This document shows positions 1-5,815 of a stretch of 7,016 nucleotides of DNA, in pieces. The DNA is from Tannerella sp. (GTDB taxonomy: Bacteria > Bacteroidota > Bacteroidia > Bacteroidales > Tannerellaceae). Both the position numbers and the translations under genes were made by a program. The DNA lies in the NCBI GenBank assembly GCA_031272655.1, contig JAISTJ010000062.1, forward strand, positions 1 to 7,016. The letters are read 5' to 3'. The first letter of the stretch is position 1, and each line of letters begins with the position of its first letter. A model generated the notes under the pieces. It saw only the letters and a program-made list of their open reading frames with translations, had not been told where the DNA came from and did not search any database.

Positions 1-1087
1 AAACCAAAAACTTCCGGAGGAAGTTTTCCATCTCTGCGCTATGTTCTTCGAGGCTTTGCAAGAGCTTCAACTGCGCTTTGGTGCGTTGCAGGTTATGCTC
101 CTGATGGTGTATCTTGTAATAAGTGTCGCCATTGATATAATCGGTGAAAAAGCGTACCGTCTGCATATACGTCAGCAGCCTGCCCCCGTATGGTAACATG
201 CTTATTTCCAAGTCATTAATAAATGAGCGGGCTGTCTCTAAATATCCGGTGGAGTATGCCTCGAATATTTTTATATTAACATTCACATTATCAAGGTTTT
301 CATCGTCTTCAGCGCCGGTATTTGCGCCTGTACGGATGAAATCGCCGAAATCGGACAGCACTATGCCCGGCATCACCGTATCAAGGTCTATCACGCACAG
401 TATTTCGTTTGTTTTATTATCAAACAGGATGTTGTTAACCTTTGTGTCACAATGGTTTATGCGTATCGGGATTTTGCCGTTCCGAACCAGTTCTTCATGA
501 TAGCACATCTTTTCGGCGCGATTTTCAATCTCTTTAATCAAGTCGCCAACTAATTTCACCCGCCCGACAGGATCGGCGGCTACGGCGTCGTGAAACTGTT
601 TCAGGCGGAACGGCATGTTGTGGAAGTTGGGAATAGTCTCTCCCAGCGTTCCGGAGGGGATATCCGAAAGCATCGCCTGAAAATCGCCGAACGCCTTACC
701 CGCCTCGTACGACAGTTCGGGGGTAATATCTTCAAGGCTCTTGCTGTCGGGGATCATCAAGCATACGCGCCAATAGTTCGCGCCGTCAAAGTAGTAACGC
801 TTGCCGTCGCGTGCAGGCAGGAAGTTCAGCACCTTGCGTTCAAGGTCGCTCACGCCGCGCTCTTCAAGTTTCCTGCGGATATGCGAAGTAACAATTTGGA
901 TATTGTTTTGAAGCATATCTACATCTGTAAAGATCTGATGATTAATGCGTTGCAATACATATTTCGCTTCCCCCGAAGAAGTGGTTACCTTCAGGGTATC
1001 GTTTATATGTCCGTTGCCGAACGGTGTAACTTCCGCCGCGCTGTCCGCCAGCGCAAAATTCTCTAATATTTCCAAATAGTTCGCCAT
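1..1087 (-). CDS. APH-fold sugar kinase, N-acetylhexosamine 1-kinase (NahK)-like, 3' end cut by window
   Basis: An open frame of 362 codons begins at the ATG at 1087-1085 and runs off the left edge without a stop. The protein has the phosphotransferase (APH/choline kinase) fold. A GNGHIND segment (residues 24-30) and YVLQRIN (43-49) fit the N-lobe nucleotide-binding region. HCDTKVNN (212-219) is the catalytic loop, with D214 as likely base and N219 as metal ligand. IDLDTVMPG (233-241) supplies the second metal-binding aspartate region, followed by SDFGDFIR (245-252). The HxDTKxxN plus IDLDT(V/I)MPG pair is typical of the NahK branch, which phosphorylates GlcNAc/GalNAc at C1, rather than of true antibiotic kinases. 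NahK proteins are about 360 residues, so only a few C-terminal residues are probably missing. It lies 81 bp downstream of panD on the same strand. No Shine-Dalgarno is visible. Substrate is inferred; another sugar or amino-alcohol is possible. Confidence 0.87.
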   Translation of the reverse strand, partial: MANYLEILENFALADSAAEVTPFGNGHINDTLKVTTSSGEAKYVLQRINHQIFTDVDMLQNNIQIVTSHIRRKLEERGVSDLERKVLNFLPARDGKRYYFDGANYWRVCLMIPDSKSLEDITPELSYEAGKAFGDFQAMLSDIPSGTLGETIPNFHNMPFRLKQFHDAVAADPVGRVKLVGDLIKEIENRAEKMCYHEELVRNGKIPIRINHCDTKVNNILFDNKTNEILCVIDLDTVMPGIVLSDFGDFIRTGANTGAEDDENLDNVNVNIKIFEAYSTGYLETARSFINDLEISMLPYGGRLLTYMQTVRFFTDYINGDTYYKIHHQEHNLQRTKAQLKLLQSLEEHSAEMENFLRKFLV

Positions 1088-1113
1088 AATATATGATAAT
1101 TTAATCGTCAAAC

Positions 1114-1175
1114 CAAACCTGAAACAAAAAACCTCAAACCAGAAACCTGAAACCCCAAACCAGAAACCTCAAACC
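1114..1175. repeat. Degenerate 21-bp-period tandem repeat at the panD 3' end
   Basis: Two near-identical 20-mers, CAAACCAGAAACCTGAAACC (1135-1154) and CAAACCAGAAACCTCAAACC (1156-1175), differ at one base and are spaced 21 bp apart. A third, decayed copy starts at 1114 with CAAACCTGAAAC. The last unit overlaps the panD stop codon (TGA on the minus strand at 1171-1169). On the minus (transcribed) strand the tract is rich in GGTTT steps, with at least six short G-runs. Whether it acts in the RNA or is simple slippage-derived sequence cannot be told here. Confidence 0.85.
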
Positions 1176-1516
1176 CGATTAGTAGCAGTATCGGGAAAGA
1201 TAATCGTAGGCTTAAAAGTCTTAGCTTCTTCAAAATCCATTTGCGCATACGAGAGGATGAGGACGATGTCGCCTTTTTGCACTTTCCGCGCCGCCGCTCC
1301 GTTGACGCAAATCACCCCCGAACCCCGTTCGCCTTTAATCACATACGTCTCAAACCGCTCCCCGTTATTATTATCGAGCACATAAACTCGCTCATATTCA
1401 ATCAGGTTGGCGGCATCCATGAGGTCTTCGTCAATAGTGATGCTGCCGATATAATTGAGGTTAGCTTCGGTAACCGTTACTCTATGAATTTTTGATTTTA
1501 AAACTCCTATAGTCAT
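1169..1516 (-). CDS. panD: Aspartate 1-decarboxylase precursor (PanD)
   Basis: PanD is a cytosolic pyruvoyl enzyme that decarboxylates L-aspartate to beta-alanine for pantothenate and CoA synthesis. It is made as a proenzyme and cleaves itself between Gly24 and Ser25. Both residues are present (YIGS, residues 22-25), and Ser25 would become the pyruvoyl group. K9, H11, Y22, R54, Y58 and N72 all fall at the same numbers as in the E. coli enzyme. VNGAAA (71-76) and ERGSG (63-67) are also family signatures. The length is 115 residues against 126 in E. coli; the shorter tail is usual in Bacteroidales. The ATG at 1516-1514 lies 7 bp after the panC stop, so the two genes are surely co-transcribed. 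The stop codon falls inside a tandem repeat. Confidence 0.97.
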   Translation of the reverse strand: MTIGVLKSKIHRVTVTEANLNYIGSITIDEDLMDAANLIEYERVYVLDNNNGERFETYVIKGERGSGVICVNGAAARKVQKGDIVLILSYAQMDFEEAKTFKPTIIFPDTATNRV

Positions 1517-1523
1517 CTCTGTT

Positions 1524-2363
1524 TCAATATTTTATGTTATCAATAAGTCTTATTCTACCGCAATAGACGGCGATACATCCTCTTGGCTCTTCAGTTTGTT
1601 CCCAGTCGGTAACAGGCATAAGTGTCTCACTATCAATGATTTCAAAGTATTCAACATGAAGTGGCGGAGTATTGTTGATGTTTGTAACCACCCAATCCTT
1701 CACTTCGTTCACGCTTTTGCGTTTTGCAAGGATGCGGCTACGTTTCAGCGTGCGGTAAATGACGGACGCTATTTTGAGCATATCCTCGCTCAAAAGCGCA
1801 TTGCGGCTACTCATGGCAAGTCCGCCGGTATCTCTGACAATCGGGCACGCAACAATATTGACCTTCATACTCAACGACTTAACCATAGCGCGGACGACGG
1901 CTATTTGCTGAAAATCTTTCTCGCCGAAATAGGCGTTATCCGGCTCAACGATGCAGAAGAGTTTGCTGACAATCTGCGCTACGCCGTTGAAATGACCGGG
2001 TCGAAACGCCCCTTCCATCACTTCAGCCACATGTCCGAGCTTAAAAACGCGCTTGTCGGGACGCGGATACATCTCTTCAACGCTCGGAACGAACACAAAA
2101 TCGCACTCCGCACGCAGCAGTTTGGCGCCGTCCTTCTCAAGATTGCGCGGATAGTTGCGCAGGTCTTCGGGGTTGTTAAACTGCGTCGGATTAACGAAAA
2201 TGCTTACCACAGTAACGTCATTTTCTTCTTTAGATCGGCGTATCAGGCTCAGATGACCCTTGTGCAACGCTCCCATTGTAGGAACGAAACCGATAGTCTT
2301 TCCTTCGCTACGCTGCTCTGCAAGCAGTTCCTTCAGCGCCTCTGTCTTTAAAACGTATATCAT
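1524..2363 (-). CDS. panC: Pantothenate synthetase (PanC)
   Basis: PanC joins pantoate and beta-alanine using ATP, through a pantoyl-adenylate, giving pantothenate. The 279-residue protein is full length. [10 protein letters not shown] (28-37) is the HIGH-type nucleotide-binding motif. FVNPTQF (56-62), [12 protein letters not shown] (117-128), FGEKDFQQ (146-153) and MSSRN (184-188, the KMSKS counterpart) are all intact. The protein ends with RLIDNIKY, like Bacteroides homologues. I chose the ATG at 2363-2361 over one 8 codons upstream (2387) because family members start with a MxxI/V-x-x-hydrophobic strand at this point and because a -7 promoter box (2385-2392) overlaps the upstream codon. 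There is no clear Shine-Dalgarno. First gene of the panC-panD operon and divergent from the GT5 gene. Confidence 0.97.
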   Translation of the reverse strand: MIYVLKTEALKELLAEQRSEGKTIGFVPTMGALHKGHLSLIRRSKEENDVTVVSIFVNPTQFNNPEDLRNYPRNLEKDGAKLLRAECDFVFVPSVEEMYPRPDKRVFKLGHVAEVMEGAFRPGHFNGVAQIVSKLFCIVEPDNAYFGEKDFQQIAVVRAMVKSLSMKVNIVACPIVRDTGGLAMSSRNALLSEDMLKIASVIYRTLKRSRILAKRKSVNEVKDWVVTNINNTPPLHVEYFEIIDSETLMPVTDWEQTEEPRGCIAVYCGRIRLIDNIKY

Positions 2364-2384
2364 TTGCAGGTCGTTTTTTCGCCG

Positions 2385-2392
2385 CAAAATTA
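2385..2392 (-). promoter_or_regulatory. Putative Bacteroidota -7 box for panC-panD
   Basis: The minus strand reads TAATTTTG, an exact match to TAnnTTTG, ending 21 nt before the panC ATG. The expected -33 TTG is not present at 19-21 bp spacing; that position is T-rich. The implied leader is very short, which fits the absence of a Shine-Dalgarno. Confidence 0.5.
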
Positions 2393-2457
2393 CCTAATTT
2401 TAAACACATTGAAAAAAAAATGTCTTTTTTCTTGCTTTATTTGTCATTTTTTTTTAC

Positions 2458-2465
2458 TATCTTTG
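2458..2465 (+). promoter_or_regulatory. Putative Bacteroidota -7 box for the GT5-DUF4270 pair
   Basis: TATCTTTG matches TAnnTTTG exactly and ends 25 nt before the ATG at 2491. A TTG at 2432-2434 lies 23 bp upstream, slightly longer than the usual 19-21 bp spacing; TTTG at 2440-2443 is too close (14 bp). The box is followed by a purine-rich stretch, with AAGAAGG at 2484-2490 directly touching the start codon, too close to act as a normal Shine-Dalgarno. Confidence 0.55.
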
Positions 2466-2490
2466 TACCGATTTTATAAAGAAAAGAAGG

Positions 2491-3312
2491 ATGAATCCAA
2501 AGAAGATTTTATTTATTACTCAAGAAGTTACGCCATATTTACCGGATACGGAAATCGCGAATATCTGCCGGAAATTGCCGCAAGGAATTCAGGAAAGAGG
2601 AAGGGAAATCCGTATTTTTATGCCGAGATACGGGCACGTAAACGAAAGACGTAACCAACTGCATGAAGTAATAAGGCTATCAGGGCTTAACCTGATAATT
2701 GACGATACAGACCACCCTCTTGTAATCAAAGTAGCATCTATTCAGTCAGCGAGAATGCAGGTGTATTTTATTGATAATGAGGACTATTTTCACAGGAAGC
2801 ATATTGTCAGCGACGATGAAGGCAATGAGTTTGAAGACAATGACGAGAGAGCTATTTTCTACATCCGAGGGGTGCTTGAGACAGTTAAAAAACTTCGATG
2901 GATACCCGATTTGATACACTGTCACGGCTGGCTTTCGGCCTTGGCGCCCATTTATCTGAAGAGACGGTACGGCAACGATCCGGGTTTCTCGCGGTCGAAA
3001 GTCGTTTACTCCATATACAATGACCCCTTCAAAATCCCCTTAAATAAAAAGCTTTACAGCAAAATGAGGCAAGACGGGATGTCTGACAGGGATCTTGCAT
3101 TGATAAAGCAATCAACTGATTTTGAGGCTATTACGAGCCTTGCAGTAAAGTTTGCCGACGGCGTGATTCAGGCTTGCCCCGAAATTAGCCCCGAAATCGC
3201 TGATTTCATCAAGACGGAAAACAAACCGTTCCTGCCGTTTCAGGACTTCGACGGTCCGTATATTGACGCTTATAATGATTTTTATGACTATATACTCAGT
3301 ATTAAAAAATAA
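2491..3312 (+). CDS. Stand-alone GT5 N-terminal domain, 'glycogen/starch synthase'-like, probably not a synthase
   Basis: The 273-residue protein aligns by eye with only the N-terminal half of GT5 glycogen synthases (Glyco_transf_5). It has the opening strand KILFITQEVTPY (5-16), IFMPRYG (42-48), YFIDNEDYFHR (92-102), IPDLIHCHGWLSALAPIYL (from 138), and a late FADGVIQACPEISPEI stretch that matches the ADHITAVSPTYAREI region of E. coli GlgA. The KTGGL motif that binds ADP-glucose is replaced around residues 17-22 (LPDTEI), the VHN histidine is replaced (SIYN), and the NGID region and entire C-terminal GT-B nucleotide-sugar domain (about 200 residues) are absent. Real glycogen synthases are about 480 residues. 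No frameshift or downstream remnant is visible, so this is a native short form rather than a fresh truncation. Bacteroidales genomes often annotate this protein as glycogen synthase. I infer a non-catalytic or different role. Cytosolic; no signal peptide. Confidence 0.85.
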   Translation: MNPKKILFITQEVTPYLPDTEIANICRKLPQGIQERGREIRIFMPRYGHVNERRNQLHEVIRLSGLNLIIDDTDHPLVIKVASIQSARMQVYFIDNEDYFHRKHIVSDDEGNEFEDNDERAIFYIRGVLETVKKLRWIPDLIHCHGWLSALAPIYLKRRYGNDPGFSRSKVVYSIYNDPFKIPLNKKLYSKMRQDGMSDRDLALIKQSTDFEAITSLAVKFADGVIQACPEISPEIADFIKTENKPFLPFQDFDGPYIDAYNDFYDYILSIKK

Positions 3313-3313
3313 A

Positions 3314-4765
3314 ATGAAAACTAATAGAGTATTATCGGTTATTTTTTTGACGGCCGCATTAGCGGTAAGTTCCTGTAACGACACCCTGACGATGGTTGGC
3401 ACAACCGTCCAACCTCCGGAAGACTTAATCACGGTTTTTACGGACACCTTCAGACTTAAAGCGCAGACTGTCAGGATGGATTCCATCTTTGCCAAGGCGA
3501 CAAACTGCATGCTTGGCGAGATGTACGACCCTGTTTACGGCACTATTAAAGCCGATTTCCTGTTCCAGATGTATTGTGAGGAAGGTTTCCGCTTCAGCGA
3601 GACGCCATACGAGGGGAAAATTGATTCCACCGCCCTGTTCATCATGTATCCGGCCTCGTCGTGGTACGGCGATTCGCTGACGCCGATGCAGGCTACCGTC
3701 TATCGCGTCAAGCCGGGCGTACTGAAACGGAATTTCTATACCAACGACAATCCGGAGCTATACTGCGATATGTCAAACCCCTTAGCAACAAAGGTTTATA
3801 CGGCTCATGACCAGACTATTTCCGATTCGATCCGCGCTATAACAGACTCCTACGATGTCAATTATTATACTCCTAACATACGCATACAGATGCCTGTTTC
3901 GTTCGGACAAAGTTTTTACGACGAAATGGTGAACAATCCGGCCTCGTTCGACACACAGAAAGCTTTCAATGAATTTTTTCCCGGACTGTACATCACAACT
4001 ACGTTCGGAAGCGGAAACCTGATCCGCACTACCGGCGAATATCTCTTCCTGCGGTTTTACTATCGGTATGCCGAAACAGACGTCGAAGGAAATGATTCTA
4101 TAGTTTCCCGAACTCAGGATTTCACTGTATCCAAAGAAGTTATTCAACTTAACAGGCTGACAAACAGCAATTTAGAGCCGCTGTTGGAATATCATCCCGA
4201 TTATACTTACATCAAATCGCCGGCGGGGGTGTGTACGAGACTTACTTTGCCGGCAAGCGAGTTTTCCCGTCAGCCGGATCTTATCAACCGATATATAAAC
4301 GGCTTGACGCTCAAGTTGCGTTATCTGCCTGAAGATGAGCGGTTATACAATTATTTTCCACCCGAATACCTGTTGCTGCTGCCGGAAGATTCGGTGAAAT
4401 CATTCTTTGAAAACATCAAAGTTGAAGACAATAGCACTTCGTTTATTTCATACGATGGAAACAGCTATTCCTCTGCAACAACCTCACCCATAGGCTATTC
4501 GTCTTATGCGCGCACATACTATTTCGGGAATATCAGCCCGTTGCTTCAAAATCATCTTGCCAACAATCCCGATGAAGATCTGAATATGATGCTGATACCC
4601 GTTACCCGCACTGTAAGCGCTTCATCATCAAGCTATTATTCTACTTCTTCGTCATATTACACCACAGCGATAGCAAACAGTTTCGATCTGGCGGGCGTAA
4701 AAATCCGCACTGAAGACGAATACATGAAAGTAGTCGTTCTGTCAAGTAAATTTGATAATAGATAG
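3314..4765 (+). CDS. DUF4270 family lipoprotein
   Basis: The 483-residue protein starts with a lipoprotein signal: basic MKTNR, a hydrophobic stretch, then the lipobox VSSC with acceptor Cys21. The mature part resembles DUF4270 of Bacteroidota, including LGEMYDPVYGTIKADFL near residues 68-84, long beta-rich stretches and a C-terminal segment (FDLAGVKIRTEDEYMKVVVL). Its function is not established. The predicted location is an outer- or inner-membrane-anchored envelope protein. I chose the ATG at 3314-3316 rather than the in-frame one at 3263, because only the former gives a proper lipoprotein signal and it starts one base after the GT5 stop codon. A Ser/Tyr-rich stretch (SASSSSYYSTSSSYYTT, residues 435-451) contains SSSYY twice. 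It converges on era with a 42 bp gap. Confidence 0.88.
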   Translation: MKTNRVLSVIFLTAALAVSSCNDTLTMVGTTVQPPEDLITVFTDTFRLKAQTVRMDSIFAKATNCMLGEMYDPVYGTIKADFLFQMYCEEGFRFSETPYEGKIDSTALFIMYPASSWYGDSLTPMQATVYRVKPGVLKRNFYTNDNPELYCDMSNPLATKVYTAHDQTISDSIRAITDSYDVNYYTPNIRIQMPVSFGQSFYDEMVNNPASFDTQKAFNEFFPGLYITTTFGSGNLIRTTGEYLFLRFYYRYAETDVEGNDSIVSRTQDFTVSKEVIQLNRLTNSNLEPLLEYHPDYTYIKSPAGVCTRLTLPASEFSRQPDLINRYINGLTLKLRYLPEDERLYNYFPPEYLLLLPEDSVKSFFENIKVEDNSTSFISYDGNSYSSATTSPIGYSSYARTYYFGNISPLLQNHLANNPDEDLNMMLIPVTRTVSASSSSYYSTSSSYYTTAIANSFDLAGVKIRTEDEYMKVVVLSSKFDNR

Positions 4766-4768
4766 TCG

Positions 4769-4806
4769 CGTCATTGTCCGTCATTGCGAGGCACGAAGCA
4801 ATCCAG
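4769..4806. repeat. Dispersed-type intergenic repeat (GTCATTGCGAGG...GAAGCAATCC family)
   Basis: The convergent gap between the DUF4270 gene and era holds CGTCATTG twice, 10 bp apart (4769-4776 and 4779-4786). The second copy continues as CATTGCGAGGCACGAAGCAA and ends in TCCAG. ATTGC (4783-4787) and GCAAT (4798-4802) are inverted with a 10 nt loop. I recognise this sequence type from intergenic regions in many unrelated bacteria, where it is usually multi-copy; the copy number here cannot be seen from one window. It nearly fills the gap and ends 2 bp from the era stop codon. Confidence 0.75.
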
Positions 4807-4807
4807 T

Positions 4808-5737
4808 TCAATCCAACTGATACCCGAACTGCCGCAGCATATTGTCGCGGTTGCGCCAGTCCGATTCTATTTTGACGAAAATTTCAAGGAAAACTTTCTT
4901 GCCGAAAAACCGTTCGAGGTCTTTGCGGGCGGTAGTGCCTACTTTCTTGAGCGCCTGACCTTTATGCCCTATGATGATGCCTTTCTGCGAATCACGCTCG
5001 GCTACGATTACTGCTTTGATGCGGATGGTATCTTCCTGTTCGTCAAAGACTTCCACGATGACTTCAACGGCGTATGGTATTTCCTTCTGATAATAAAGGA
5101 GTATTTTTTCACGTATTATTTCGGTTACAAAAAATCGCGCCGGCCGGTCGGTGAGGGCATCTTTGTCGAAATAAGGCGGCGAGGGCGGTATTAGTTCCTC
5201 TACGCGCGCGCGAACCTTGTCTATATTAAAGCCCGCTTGAGCGGAAATGGGATATATTTCGGCTTTGGGAAGGGCTTCGTGCCATTTCTCTACCATGGAT
5301 TCAAGCTCCTGCTGGTTGGATAGGTCTATCTTGTTGATTATCAGCAGAACAGGACATTCGGCTTTTTGTACGCGGTGGAGGAAGTCTTCGTTCTTGTCGG
5401 TTTTTTCTACCACGTCGGTTACATAGAGCAACACGTCGGCGTCATCAAGAGCCGACTGTGAGAAGTTAAGCATTGACTGCTGGAGTTTGTAGTTGGGACG
5501 CAGTACACCGGGCGTGTCGGAATATACTATCTGTAGCTCGTCGGTATTGACGATGCCGAGAATGCGGTGGCGGGTGGTCTGGGCTTTGGATGTGATGATA
5601 GAAATGCGCTCGCCGACAAGACGGTTCATCAGCGTGGACTTCCCGACGTTAGGGTTGCCTACGATGTTGACAAAGCCGGAGCGGTGGATACGCTGCTCGC
5701 CTCCATCGGTATTTATAATATCTGTCTTGCTGTCCAT
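4808..5737 (-). CDS. era: GTPase Era
   Basis: Era binds GTP and the 3' end of 16S rRNA and assists late 30S subunit assembly, at the membrane-cytosol interface. All GTPase motifs are present: G1 GNPNVGKS (27-34), G2 region SKAQTTRHRI (50-59), G3 DTPG (74-77), G4 NKID (135-138) and G5 SAQ (165-167). The C-terminal KH domain has FFVTEIIREKIL (202-213), VERDSQKG-like AERDSQKG and the GxxG loop GHKG (257-260), and ends in YQLD. The 309 residues exceed the usual Bacteroidales form by about 16. The extra residues are an N-terminal polar lead (MDSKTDIINTDGG) before SGFVNIVG, and there is no ATG nearer the domain. The gene is third in rpmF-fabH-era, 64 bp after fabH, with a strong inverted repeat just before its start. 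Confidence 0.97.
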   Translation of the reverse strand: MDSKTDIINTDGGEQRIHRSGFVNIVGNPNVGKSTLMNRLVGERISIITSKAQTTRHRILGIVNTDELQIVYSDTPGVLRPNYKLQQSMLNFSQSALDDADVLLYVTDVVEKTDKNEDFLHRVQKAECPVLLIINKIDLSNQQELESMVEKWHEALPKAEIYPISAQAGFNIDKVRARVEELIPPSPPYFDKDALTDRPARFFVTEIIREKILLYYQKEIPYAVEVIVEVFDEQEDTIRIKAVIVAERDSQKGIIIGHKGQALKKVGTTARKDLERFFGKKVFLEIFVKIESDWRNRDNMLRQFGYQLD

Positions 5738-5743
5738 ATTTTA

Positions 5744-5776
5744 AACCTTAACAAGGTTCGAAACCTTGTTAAGGTT
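5744..5776. repeat. Perfect 15-bp inverted repeat with 3-nt loop in the era leader
   Basis: AACCTTAACAAGGTT (5744-5758) and its exact reverse complement AACCTTGTTAAGGTT (5762-5776) flank CGA. Each arm is itself a palindrome of AACCTT and AAGGTT, so the element is four 6-mers in alternating orientation. On the era transcript the hairpin ends 6 nt before the ATG and contains the only AAGG near the start. There is no T-run on either side, so it does not look like an intrinsic terminator. It may be a dispersed palindromic unit, a translation regulator, or both. Confidence 0.9.
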
Positions 5777-5787
5777 CGCGCGACCTC

Positions 5788-5815
5788 TTAATTCTTAATT
5801 CTTAATTCTTAATTC
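5788..5815. repeat. Four perfect tandem copies of TTAATTC at the fabH 3' end
   Basis: TTAATTC occurs four times in a row (5788-5794, 5795-5801, 5802-5808, 5809-5815) without a mismatch. The two right-hand copies lie inside fabH and supply its last codons and the TAA stop (5804-5802); the two left-hand copies lie beyond the stop. Being a 7-mer, a change in copy number would shift the frame and alter the FabH C-terminus. Confidence 0.93.

Noticed and set aside
590..1066. Open plus-strand frame of 158 codons, and one at 144-500
   Set aside because: Both are antisense to the NahK-like kinase, which has clear catalytic motifs on the minus strand.
1..1087. Aminoglycoside resistance gene
   Set aside because: The fold is shared, but the HxDTKxxN and IDLDTVMPG motifs point to the sugar 1-kinase branch.
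1596..2351. Open plus-strand frame of 251 codons
   Set aside because: It is entirely antisense to panC, whose motifs are all intact; its translation shows no family signature.
2361..2387. Upstream in-frame ATG for panC at 2387
   Set aside because: It overlaps the putative -7 box, and the extra 8 residues are not seen in the family.
3263..3313. Upstream in-frame ATG for the DUF4270 gene
   Set aside because: It would add 17 residues inside the GT5 reading region and spoil the lipoprotein signal; the start at 3314 is better.
3112..4147. Minus-strand frames at 3112-3510 and 3782-4147
   Set aside because: Antisense to the GT5 and DUF4270 genes, with no recognisable domains.
4769..4806. Intrinsic terminator between convergent genes
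   Set aside because: The stem is only 5 bp with a 10 nt loop and no T-run follows on either strand.
5744..5776. Intrinsic terminator between fabH and era
   Set aside because: The stem is strong but no U-run follows it on the minus strand and the era ATG lies 6 nt beyond.
5788..5815. CRISPR-like array
   Set aside because: The units are 7 bp and directly adjacent, without spacers.
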